Assembly: GCA_007135505.1 (NCBI GenBank)
Contig: SLIS01000035.1
Coordinates: forward strand, 1 to 6,996
Source: Halovivax sp.
GTDB lineage: Archaea > Halobacteriota > Halobacteria > Halobacteriales > Natrialbaceae
Direction: 5' to 3'
DNA length: 6,996 bases
Every line of letters starts with the position of its first letter. The stretch's first letter is position 1. Of this stretch, positions 1-5,287 are shown one piece after another. The notes under the pieces are model-generated. The model made no database searches and was not told the DNA's origin. It saw only the letters and a list, made by a program, of their open reading frames with translations. The position numbers and the translations under genes were made by a program.

Positions 1-3
1 GGG

Positions 4-10
4 TATTTTA
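4..10 (+). promoter_or_regulatory. TATA-like promoter element of the four-helix membrane protein gene
   Basis: The A/T run TATTTTA lies in G+C-rich sequence and is centred 26 bp upstream of the GTG at position 33. In haloarchaea this spacing puts the transcription start at or next to the start codon, giving a leaderless mRNA. It favours the GTG at 33 over the ATG two codons later, which would sit 32 bp away. It is at the window edge, so the upstream BRE element cannot be examined. Confidence 0.5.
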
Positions 11-32
11 CGGCCGGTCGTGGTTTCTCCCG

Positions 33-1073
33 GTGAGAATGGCCGCGACTGGGTCGGATTCTGGAGCCAGCGCAAACGAGGAGAGCGATCGGCTCGGGGG
101 GCCACGGCTATACCTGCTCCTCCGGATGAACCGGTGGGCGCTGACCGCGACGATCCTGGCGGTCGTGTTCGTCGTACTCGTGGTGATGAGTCTGGTCGGC
201 CTCTCGCCGCTCCGGGAGATCGTCGCCGCCCAGGACGGTCTCGAGTTCCTCTTCTCGGCGTTCATCGGGGCGATCATCACCGGCACGTCCATCGTGGTTA
301 CGATCAACCAGCTCGTGCTCTCCCAGGAGTTGGGTGCGATCGGCGACCAGCGCGAACGGATGCAAGCGTCGATGGCCTTCCAGCAGGACGTCGAAGGGAC
401 GATCGAGGAGGACGTGAGTCCACCGGAACCGGCCGCGTTCCTCTACGAACTCGTCGACGGGATCGAGGAACGGGCCAATGAACTCGAATCGGCGGTAGAA
501 GACGAACGCGACGAGGAGCTCCGGACGGCGATCACCGACTACGTCGATGACGTTACCGGAAACGCCCAGTCGGTCAAGTCGGGCCTGGAGGACGCGCAGT
601 TCGGGACGTTCGCGGTCATCTGGAACGCGCTCAACTACAACTACTCCCGGAAGATCTACGACGCCCGGAAGATCCGGGCCGATCACGCGGACGCGTTTTC
701 GGACGAGGCCTCGGAGAAGATCGACCACGTGATCGAGACGTTGAAGTTCTTCGGCCCGGCCCGCGAGCACTTCAAGACGCTTTACTTCCAGTGGGAGTTG
801 ATCAAGCTCTCGCGAGCACTGCTGTACATCTCGGTCCCGGCACTGATCGTGATGGCGGTGATGATCATGTACGTCGACGCCCAGGCACTCCCGGGATCGA
901 CGCTCGGCGTCGACAACCTGGTCTGGCTGACGAGCGCTGGATTCGTCGTCGGGATCGCTCCGTTCGTCGTCTTCATCGCGTTCATTCTGCGCATCGCGAG
1001 CGTGGCGAAGCGGACGCTCGCGATGGGTCCGTTCATCCTTCGGGAGTCAGAACGAGACGAGGACCTCGGCTGA
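33..1073 (+). CDS. Four-helix membrane protein with a large cytoplasmic insert, unknown function
   Basis: I do not recognise the family. The 346-residue protein has a hydrophilic N-terminus, two hydrophobic helices at about residues 35-57 and 71-96, a soluble charged region at about 97-258, and two more helices at about 260-282 and 296-323. Basic residues before helix 1 (RLYLLLRMNRW) and after helix 4 (RIASVAKR) suggest both termini are cytoplasmic. The 160-residue insert would then also be cytoplasmic. It is mostly helical and acidic, with possible coiled-coil stretches around residues 140-165, and then a more aromatic part (WNALNYNYSRKIYDARKIRA, about 198-217). The start is GTG at 33, supported by TATA spacing; ATG at 39 is the alternative and removes two residues. 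It is convergent with the small gene downstream, with 61 bp between their stop codons. A channel, transporter or sensor role cannot be told from the sequence. Confidence 0.85.
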   Translation: MRMAATGSDSGASANEESDRLGGPRLYLLLRMNRWALTATILAVVFVVLVVMSLVGLSPLREIVAAQDGLEFLFSAFIGAIITGTSIVVTINQLVLSQELGAIGDQRERMQASMAFQQDVEGTIEEDVSPPEPAAFLYELVDGIEERANELESAVEDERDEELRTAITDYVDDVTGNAQSVKSGLEDAQFGTFAVIWNALNYNYSRKIYDARKIRADHADAFSDEASEKIDHVIETLKFFGPAREHFKTLYFQWELIKLSRALLYISVPALIVMAVMIMYVDAQALPGSTLGVDNLVWLTSAGFVVGIAPFVVFIAFILRIASVAKRTLAMGPFILRESERDEDLG

Positions 1074-1103
1074 GGTCGTCCGATCGATTCGGTACGTCGT
1101 TTG

Positions 1104-1119
1104 GCCGATCCAGTTCGGC
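1104..1119. other. Small inverted repeat between convergent genes
   Basis: GCCGA and TCGGC form a 5-bp stem with a 6-nt loop in the 61-bp gap between the converging membrane-protein gene and the 80-residue-protein gene. It could help end transcription from either side, but it is short and has no adjoining T-run, so the terminator reading is weak. Confidence 0.2.
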
Positions 1120-1134
1120 GAGATCGCCGTCGCG

Positions 1135-1377
1135 TCAGGCCGTTCGAAACGAGACGACGGTGCTGATTCCGTCGTGGCCGTCGACCGACTCCGTCGAGAC
1201 GTCCACGCCGAATCTGGGGTCTTCGTCTAGCACGTCGGTCGCGATCTCCCGCACCGACTCCGCCTCGGCCTCCTCGGCGAGGACGATCCGGACGAGATCG
1301 CGGTTCTGTGTCACCTCACTCACGTCGTAGCCGGCGTCTGCGTACGCCGCTTCCAGGTCAGCTGTCAGCTCGCTCAT
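1135..1377 (-). CDS. Small acidic protein of 80 residues, unknown function
   Basis: I do not recognise the family. The protein is very acidic, with one basic cluster only, and reads as alternating helix and strand: a helix near residues 3-16, a strand DLVRIVLAEE near 27-36, a helix AESVREIATDVL near 39-50, then strands FGVDVSTESV and ISTVVSFRTA at the end. This looks like a compact alpha/beta fold. There are no cysteines, no signal peptide and no membrane segment, so it should be cytoplasmic. The frame stays open to 1425, but the ATG at 1377 is chosen because a TATA element lies 29 bp upstream of it; the upstream extension is basic (MRRHRDLYRSDRK) and unlike the rest. It follows the dgcNA operon on the same strand but has its own promoter, so a shared function is not implied. 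Confidence 0.75.
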   Translation of the reverse strand: MSELTADLEAAYADAGYDVSEVTQNRDLVRIVLAEEAEAESVREIATDVLDEDPRFGVDVSTESVDGHDGISTVVSFRTA

Positions 1378-1402
1378 CACTGCCTGCTTCCGGTCGGAAC
1401 GG

Positions 1403-1409
1403 TATAAAT
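1403..1409 (-). promoter_or_regulatory. TATA element of the 80-residue protein gene
   Basis: On the minus strand this reads ATTTATA, centred 29 bp upstream of the ATG at 1377 and close to the haloarchaeal TATA consensus. No Shine-Dalgarno sequence lies before the ATG, as expected for a leaderless transcript. Between the box and the start codon is a 12-bp near-palindrome (1388-1399, TTCCG-GT-CGGAA), which could be a protein-binding site or chance. Confidence 0.65.
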
Positions 1410-1430
1410 CTCGGTGTCGTCGCACTCGAA

Positions 1431-1451
1431 CCGGTCGTCCGATCGGACCGG
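1431..1451 (-). terminator. Hairpin just after the dgcA stop codon, possible 3' processing or termination site
   Basis: CCGGTC and GACCGG form a 6-bp all-matched stem around a 9-nt loop, starting 5 nt past the dgcA stop codon in the direction of transcription. The same stretch holds an alternative 12-bp perfect palindrome, GTCCGATCGGAC (1437-1448). No T-run follows on the minus strand, so it is not a classical intrinsic terminator. It may instead be a 3'-end stabilising structure, or a binding site upstream of the next gene's TATA box. Confidence 0.3.
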
Positions 1452-1455
1452 CCGT

Positions 1456-2496
1456 CTACCGCTCCGTGACGCCGGTTCCGGCCCGATCGGCGCTCTCGAG
1501 GTCGATGCGTCCACCCGGCATCGGTACGCCGTCGAAGGGGTCTTCGTCCAGGAGGAGCGAGCCGTCGAGGTCGGCGTAGTCGAGCAGCGGTGCGAGGTGA
1601 CAGGCGGCGGCGATCGAGGCGTTCGACTCGGACATGCAGCCACACATCACCTCGAGGCCGTGGGCCCTGGCGGCGTGGACGATCCGTCGGGCCTCGCGCA
1701 GGCCGCCACACTTCATGAGTTTCAGGTTGGCGACGTCACAGCGGTCGGCCACCCGGGGGACGTCCTCGACCGCGATCAGCGACTCGTCGGCCGCGATCGG
1801 GAGGGCGGCGTGCTCGTAGACGTATCGGAGCCCTTCGGGATTCTCGGCGGGGACGGGTTGTTCGACGAACGCCAGCTCGTAGGCGGCGAGTTCGTCGATC
1901 GTCCGGACGGCCTCCTTCGGCGTCCAGGCCTCGTTGGCGTCGACGTAGAGGCGGGCGTCCGGGGCTACCTCGCGGATGGTCTCGACGATCTCGACGTCAC
2001 GGTCCGTGCCGAGTTTCACCTTGAGCGTTCCGTGACCGCGGGCGATGGCGATCTCCGTCTTCTCGCGCATGGTCTCGGTGTCGTCGATGCCGATGGTGTA
2101 GGACGACTCGACCGTCTCTGCGGGGTCCAGTCCCCAGTACCGGTACAGCGGTACGCCGAGGCGCTTGCAGACGAGATCGTGGAGGGCGATGCTTACCGCA
2201 CAACGGGCGGCCGGATTGTCCTCGATCGTCTCGCGCATTCGGCGTTCGATACGGGCCAGCTGGTCCGGATCGCCGACGTCCTCGACGACTGCGAGCAGGT
2301 CGGGCAGGACGGCCTCGACGGTGTCTGCGGACTCGCCGTAGTGACTCGACGGACCGGCGCCGCCGATCCCGACGGTGCCGTCGTCGTCCTCGATCCGGAC
2401 GATCACGTTCTCGGTTTCGGTGGTCGTGCCGCGCGAGATCGTGAACGGAAACTCGAGCGGGAGCGACACGCGCTCGAAACTCGTCTCGAGGCTCAT
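1456..2496 (-). CDS. dgcA: N-acetyl-D-glutamate racemase DgcA (dipeptide-epimerase-like, enolase superfamily)
   Basis: This 346-residue protein has the full muconate-lactonizing subgroup layout: a capping domain (about 1-115) followed by a TIM-barrel domain. Visible catalytic elements are the KxK pair K159/K161, metal ligands D186 (in VDANE), E212 (in EQP) and D237 (in ADES), and the opposite-face base K259 (in NLKLMKCGG). An Asp-x-Asp pair, D309/D311 in ADLDG, matches the motif that L-Ala-D/L-Glu epimerases use to hold the substrate amino group, so automatic annotation would call it a dipeptide epimerase. Haloarchaea have no murein to recycle. Next to a DUF1611 gene the better reading is DgcA, which interconverts N-acetyl-D-glutamate and N-acetyl-L-glutamate in the cytoplasm. 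Its ATG overlaps the dgcN stop codon by 4 nt (ATGA), so the two are cotranscribed and probably translationally coupled. The family call is very secure; the substrate is inferred from the neighbour. Confidence 0.88.
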   Translation of the reverse strand: MSLETSFERVSLPLEFPFTISRGTTTETENVIVRIEDDDGTVGIGGAGPSSHYGESADTVEAVLPDLLAVVEDVGDPDQLARIERRMRETIEDNPAARCAVSIALHDLVCKRLGVPLYRYWGLDPAETVESSYTIGIDDTETMREKTEIAIARGHGTLKVKLGTDRDVEIVETIREVAPDARLYVDANEAWTPKEAVRTIDELAAYELAFVEQPVPAENPEGLRYVYEHAALPIAADESLIAVEDVPRVADRCDVANLKLMKCGGLREARRIVHAARAHGLEVMCGCMSESNASIAAACHLAPLLDYADLDGSLLLDEDPFDGVPMPGGRIDLESADRAGTGVTER

Positions 2497-3509
2497 ACGA
2501 TCGCCTCCAGGACCTCGGCGGCGTCGAAGCGGATCGGGTCCGTGGCCGGTTTCCCGAGTTCGTCCTCGAACGCTGTGAGCGCCTCGCGGGCGGTCTCCTC
2601 GCCGTCGAGGTCGGACGTGTTCAGCATGCCCGCGACGACCTCGCTCTCACGAACCGGGGCCGAGAGTGACTCGTAGAGATCGACGTAGGTCGGAATCGAC
2701 GGGAGGGCGAACGACTCGTAGCCGTGGACCCGTTCGCGACCGTCGTCGTGACAGAGGACGAGCCGGTCGGCCATCGAGCCGTGGAGGATGCCGCAGGTGA
2801 CCGCGGAGTAGGCGGGGTGAACGATGCTGCCCTGCCCCTCGACGATCAGGAGGTCGTGCTCGTCGCCTTTCTCCAGGATCATCTCCTCGACGGCGCCGGC
2901 GGTGAAGTCGCTGACGACCCGATCGATCGGGTTACCCCACCCCTCGATCACGATCCCCGTCTGGCCGGTCGGGATGGCAGCTGCGTCGTACCCCGCACCG
3001 CGGGCGGCTTCGACGAGTTCCATCGTCGCCGTCATCTTGCCAACCGAGCAGTCCGTACCGACCGTGCAGACGACCTCGGCGTCGACGTCGGCGGCGACAC
3101 CCTCGCTGACCGTGAGGTCGTCGTGCGGTTTCCTGACGTCCCACAGGTCGCAGTCGTTCGCCGCGGCGAGACTGGCGAACTCCTCGTCGTCGGCCAGGAA
3201 GTAGTGCAGTCCGGAGATCACGTCACAGCCGCGTTCGAGCGCGGCACGGACGTCCGGCCGCCAGGATTCCTCGAACCCGCCGCCGATCGGGGCGATGCCG
3301 ATCACCAGCGCGTCGACCGGCTCGTCGACGTGGTCCATCCCGGCGACGATCGGAGCGTCCTGGACGTCGGGAACGTGCGTCGCGACGCGCTCGCCGGCTC
3401 GGTCGCGATCGAGGACGGCGGCGACGTCGTAATCTGCGTACCGAAGGATCCCCTGGGCGGTCTTGGCCCGGTCGGGGAACTGTTCGTGTGCGAGGATCGT
3501 TACGCGCAT
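2493..3509 (-). CDS. dgcN: D-glutamate N-acetyltransferase DgcN (DUF1611 family P-loop protein)
   Basis: This 338-residue protein matches the DUF1611 layout: an N-terminal Rossmann-like domain (about 1-125, opening MRVTILAHEQ) and a C-terminal P-loop domain. The Walker-A-like loop is GTDCSVGKMT (151-160, lysine K158). Further conserved-looking segments are TGQTG (181-185) and VEGQGS followed by HP (223-232), which would line the active site. DUF1611 was long an orphan annotated as a putative NAD-dependent epimerase or ATPase. As I recall the literature, the marine-bacterial and haloarchaeal member DgcN transfers acetyl from acetyl-CoA to the amino group of D-glutamate, with no relation to GNAT acetyltransferases. 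DgcA, encoded next, then racemises the product. The ATG at 3509 is supported by an appropriately placed TATA-like element. It is first in a two-gene operon with an operator-like repeat over the presumed transcription start. Confidence 0.88.
   Translation of the reverse strand: MRVTILAHEQFPDRAKTAQGILRYADYDVAAVLDRDRAGERVATHVPDVQDAPIVAGMDHVDEPVDALVIGIAPIGGGFEESWRPDVRAALERGCDVISGLHYFLADDEEFASLAAANDCDLWDVRKPHDDLTVSEGVAADVDAEVVCTVGTDCSVGKMTATMELVEAARGAGYDAAAIPTGQTGIVIEGWGNPIDRVVSDFTAGAVEEMILEKGDEHDLLIVEGQGSIVHPAYSAVTCGILHGSMADRLVLCHDDGRERVHGYESFALPSIPTYVDLYESLSAPVRESEVVAGMLNTSDLDGEETAREALTAFEDELGKPATDPIRFDAAEVLEAIV
2504..2508 (-). promoter_or_regulatory. Shine-Dalgarno sequence of dgcA
   Basis: GGAGG on the minus strand lies inside the last codons of dgcN and is separated by 7 nt from the dgcA ATG at 2496. 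None of the promoter-proximal genes here has such a site. This is the usual haloarchaeal contrast: leaderless first genes and SD-led internal operon genes. It also confirms the dgcA start. Confidence 0.75.
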
Positions 3510-3532
3510 ACCGGGACAAGGTGGACCCGGTA
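3509..3532 (-). promoter_or_regulatory. Operator-like inverted repeat over the dgcN transcription start
   Basis: TACCGGG (3509-3515) and CCCGGTA (3526-3532) are perfect 7-bp inverted arms separated by 10 bp. The arms run from the first base of the dgcN start codon to the edge of the TATA-like element, so they cover the whole presumed initiation region. Archaeal repressors commonly bind here and block polymerase recruitment. The half-site spacing suits a dimeric helix-turn-helix protein. No regulator gene is visible in the window. Confidence 0.4.
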
Positions 3533-3537
3533 CTTAA
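3531..3537 (-). promoter_or_regulatory. TATA-like element of the dgcN-dgcA operon
   Basis: On the minus strand this reads TTAAGTA, centred 25 bp upstream of the dgcN ATG, preceded by CGAACGA which could serve as the BRE. It is a weaker match than the other TATA boxes here, but it is the only A/T-rich segment at the right distance. Confidence 0.5.
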
Positions 3538-3550
3538 TCGTTCGAGAAGG

Positions 3551-3586
3551 GGCGACCGCGGCGATCGACGCCAGCGCACGGTCGCC
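3551..3586 (-). terminator. Nested hairpin downstream of the VLRF1 gene
   Basis: GGCGACCG (3551-3558) and CGGTCGCC (3579-3586) form a perfect 8-bp stem. Its 20-nt loop contains a second small stem, GGCG-ATCGA-CGCC (3560-3572). The structure begins 34 nt past the VLRF1 stop codon and ends before the dgcN promoter, the right place to separate two same-strand transcription units. It lacks a following T-run, so termination is inferred from position only. Confidence 0.3.
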
Positions 3587-3620
3587 GTTAGGTATGGTCG
3601 GAGTCGGTCGGGGGTCTCTA

Positions 3621-4541
3621 CTAGACGACCAGCAACTCGGTGGCCCAGAACGAGTGCACCGCGTCTTCGAGCGCGTCCTCGGGATCGCCAGTGGCGTCGA
3701 CCGCCGCGGTCGCGTCCGGACCGACGTCGAGATCGCCGGCGAGTTCGTCGATGGCGTCGCGCTGGCCGACGAGGTAGAGCGGCTCCTCGCTCGGCTCCCG
3801 CCTGCCGTCGACGATGGCGTCGCGGCACCGTTCGAGGTGGTCGTCGATCTGGCCCTCGCGGATGCGTTCGAAGCGCCCCTGCGAGAAACCGCCCTTCGAG
3901 TGGGCGCCCTTCACGTCGCTCTCGAAGCCGACGTAGTCCGTCCGTTCGGTCCCGTCGTACCGCCCCATGGCGAACAGGTCGGCTCGAACGAGCGCCAGGA
4001 GGTGCGGTCCCCGCGGGCGGAACCACCCGCGATCCAGCTGTGGCCGGTCGGCCCAGGTCGGCTCGACCGCCGGTTCCAGCGGCGAATCCAGCGCGACGGA
4101 GACGATCCCCGCGTCGTCTGCGACGACGAGACAGGGCGCGGCGTCGGCGACGAGTCGCGCTCGCTCGCCGAGGATCGACTCGACGGGGGCGGGTACCGCC
4201 CCGGGCTCGACCGACGCGGTGAGGACGGATTCGGGATCCGATCGAAGCGAGCAGAGCCGGTCGATCACGGCGGTCGCTCGCTCCCCGTGGAGCGTCTTGC
4301 GACGCCGGAACTCGAGCGATCGGTCGGCCGCCGCGTCTCGCTCCAGTTCGCCCTCGAGCTGGGCGATCCGGTCCTCGAGCCGGTTGACCGTCTCCTGGGC
4401 GTTCTGGCGCTCCCTGACGGCTTCCCTTCGCCGCTCGGTTTCGGCCTCGTAGCGCTCGCGCTGGCGCTCCAGCTCCGATTCGAGTTCCGCGATCCGCTCT
4501 TTCAACGGCGCGCGGCCGAGCCACTCGTCGAGCCTCGACAT
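3621..4541 (-). CDS. Vms1/Ankzf1-type (VLRF1 domain) release-factor-like peptidyl-tRNA hydrolase
   Basis: The 306-residue protein starts with a long, highly charged coiled coil (about residues 12-72, rich in Glu, Arg and Leu) followed by an eRF1-like domain. The diagnostic part is the loop HSKGGFSQGRFERIRE (214-229): GGFSQ carries the glycines and glutamine equivalent to the eRF1 GGQ loop, as in eukaryotic Vms1/ANKZF1, followed by the conserved RFxRxRE. In yeast, Vms1 cleaves peptidyl-tRNA on stalled 60S subunits during ribosome quality control. A similar rescue role in archaea is inference. The ankyrin, zinc-finger and VIM parts of the eukaryotic protein are absent. The frame is open to 4664, but the ATG at 4541 is chosen because a TATA box lies 27 bp upstream and the 41-residue extension is an Arg-rich, non-haloarchaeal-looking sequence. 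It is probably transcribed alone. Confidence 0.8.
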   Translation of the reverse strand: MSRLDEWLGRAPLKERIAELESELERQRERYEAETERRREAVRERQNAQETVNRLEDRIAQLEGELERDAAADRSLEFRRRKTLHGERATAVIDRLCSLRSDPESVLTASVEPGAVPAPVESILGERARLVADAAPCLVVADDAGIVSVALDSPLEPAVEPTWADRPQLDRGWFRPRGPHLLALVRADLFAMGRYDGTERTDYVGFESDVKGAHSKGGFSQGRFERIREGQIDDHLERCRDAIVDGRREPSEEPLYLVGQRDAIDELAGDLDVGPDATAAVDATGDPEDALEDAVHSFWATELLVV

Positions 4542-4564
4542 CGATCGAATCCGGGAAGCGCGGC

Positions 4565-4572
4565 TACTTTTA
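4565..4572 (-). promoter_or_regulatory. TATA element of the VLRF1 gene
   Basis: The minus strand reads TAAAAGTA, centred 27 bp upstream of the ATG at 4541, with no Shine-Dalgarno sequence between. This is the strongest argument for the shorter start of the VLRF1 protein. The same octamer recurs in the same orientation upstream of the next gene (5101-5108). Confidence 0.6.
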
Positions 4573-4660
4573 GGTTCCGACGCTCGGCGCCGTCCCCGTC
4601 GACGGAGCCGCCTGCGAACCCGCCAGCCGGCCCTGCGAGCGCCCTGCTCCGCTCCGCCGC

Positions 4661-5056
4661 TCACCCGCCTACGGTCGTATCCCAGTCCGTTTCGCCGGCG
4701 TCCATCGGCCGATCGGGATCCCAGCCGGCGTACTGGAGAAGCTGTCTGGCTCGCTCACGATTCGCAAGGAAGACCGACGATATCGTCGGCGGATTCGAAA
4801 CGTCCGTACTCTCGAGTATGGATTCGGGGACGGCGAGCGTGTTCGTCGGGATCGACTCGCTGCCGTGGACCGGGAAATGCTGGGCGTCGAGTTTCATCAC
4901 GAGCGGCGTGTCGAGCCGCTCGGCTCCCTCGCCGGTGGCGTACAGTTGCTCGTTTACCCGTTCGTGCTGGGCGTACTCCATCTCGACCTGGTCTCCGTCG
5001 GTGGGGGTCACGTAGAGGCGACCCAGGTAGTAGCTCTTCGAGAACCGCTCGAACAT
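4661..5056 (-). CDS. Haloarchaeal conserved protein, probably DUF5802 family
   Basis: The 131-residue protein begins MFERFSKSYYLGRLYV and continues with AQHERVNEQLYATGEG and DTPLVMKLDAQHFPVHG. From memory this resembles the haloarchaeal family of unknown function DUF5802. I am fairly but not fully sure of the family number. It is acidic, has no cysteines, signal peptide or membrane helix, and contains no catalytic motif I can name. The first half looks strand-rich, then a short helix (SSVFLANRERARQLLQYAGW, about 93-112) and a disordered acidic tail. The start is the only plausible Met. It lies upstream of the VLRF1 gene on the same strand with a 119-bp gap that holds the VLRF1 promoter, so they are probably separate units although readthrough is possible. 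Confidence 0.8.
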   Translation of the reverse strand: MFERFSKSYYLGRLYVTPTDGDQVEMEYAQHERVNEQLYATGEGAERLDTPLVMKLDAQHFPVHGSESIPTNTLAVPESILESTDVSNPPTISSVFLANRERARQLLQYAGWDPDRPMDAGETDWDTTVGG

Positions 5057-5100
5057 GCTATGTGGTAACAGGAACCGTCGACGGATAACCGTTGTGCGAG

Positions 5101-5108
5101 TACTTTTA
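5101..5108 (-). promoter_or_regulatory. Candidate TATA element of the DUF5802-like gene
   Basis: The minus strand reads TAAAAGTA, identical to the VLRF1 TATA box, but centred 48 bp from the ATG at 5056. If used, it would give a 5' leader of about 20 nt without a Shine-Dalgarno sequence. A weaker alternative, GGTTATCC (5083-5090, minus strand), sits at leaderless distance. I cannot decide between them from sequence. Confidence 0.4.
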
Positions 5109-5144
5109 CGTGGAAGGACAATCAGCGAAGTCTCCCGTACGCCG

Positions 5145-5159
5145 GATCGACGGTCGATC
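5145..5159. repeat. Short inverted repeat in the divergent intergenic region
   Basis: GATCGAC and GTCGATC are perfect 7-bp arms around a single G, midway between the two divergent promoters. Words built from GATCG and GTCGA are common in this sequence, so it may be chance. It could also be a regulatory site serving either promoter. Confidence 0.25.
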
Positions 5160-5220
5160 GACGTCGCCGAGCGAGTCCATCGCCCATCGTTCGAATCGTT
5201 TTTCGCCGCCAGTCCGGGCG

Positions 5221-5243
5221 TCGAACGGTCTTGAACCGTTCGA
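5221..5243. promoter_or_regulatory. 23-bp inverted repeat upstream of the coiled-coil protein promoter
   Basis: TCGAACGGT (5221-5229) and ACCGTTCGA (5235-5243) are perfect 9-bp inverted arms with a 5-bp spacer. The right arm overlaps a second perfect palindrome, CGTTCGAACG (5237-5246). The repeat ends 13 bp before the TATA element at 5257, where archaeal activators or BRE-proximal regulators bind. As RNA it would be a hairpin, but it lies outside the predicted transcripts, so a DNA-binding site is the better reading. Confidence 0.45.
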
Positions 5244-5256
5244 ACGAAGGTTTACC

Positions 5257-5263
5257 TTTTATT
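5257..5263 (+). promoter_or_regulatory. TATA element of the exported coiled-coil protein gene
   Basis: TTTTATT is centred 28 bp upstream of the ATG at 5288. The spacing predicts a leaderless transcript and decides the start codon against the in-frame upstream codon at 5231, which lies before the box. Confidence 0.6.
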
Positions 5264-5287
5264 GGGGGTAGCTGCTATGGCAGGACG

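Noticed and set aside
1378..1425. Upstream extension of the 80-residue protein to 1425
   Set aside because: The extension overlaps the TATA box and has a basic composition unlike the acidic protein.
1456..2496. Assignment of the epimerase to murein-peptide recycling
   Set aside because: The active-site motifs would allow L-Ala-D/L-Glu epimerase activity, but archaea of this type lack murein and the adjacent DUF1611 gene points to the D-glutamate pathway.
1414..2676. A 420-codon plus-strand open frame
   Set aside because: It is the antisense of dgcA and the 3' end of dgcN, both of which have complete catalytic motifs; no promoter or motif supports the plus-strand reading.
3488..4222. A 244-codon plus-strand frame
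   Set aside because: It is almost entirely Arg, Ser, Pro and Gly, typical of a wrong-frame translation of G+C-rich coding DNA, and is antisense to the VLRF1 gene.
3223..4524. A 433-codon minus-strand frame
   Set aside because: It is an out-of-frame, Arg-rich shadow spanning the VLRF1 gene, the intergenic gap and dgcN, with composition unlike a haloarchaeal protein.
2724..5015. A 763-codon open frame on the plus strand, the longest in the window
   Set aside because: It runs antisense to dgcN, the VLRF1 gene and the DUF5802-like gene, crossing their promoters. Its translation has no recognisable motif, and long antisense frames are normal in G+C-rich genomes with strong third-position bias.
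5145..5159. GATCGAC/GTCGATC repeat as a strong operator
   Set aside because: Its component words are very frequent throughout the window, so it is listed only as a low-confidence repeat.
5231..5287. Upstream extension of the coiled-coil protein to a start at 5231
   Set aside because: This stretch contains the inverted repeat and the TATA element, and would bury the signal segment 20 residues in. The ATG at 5288 fits the promoter.
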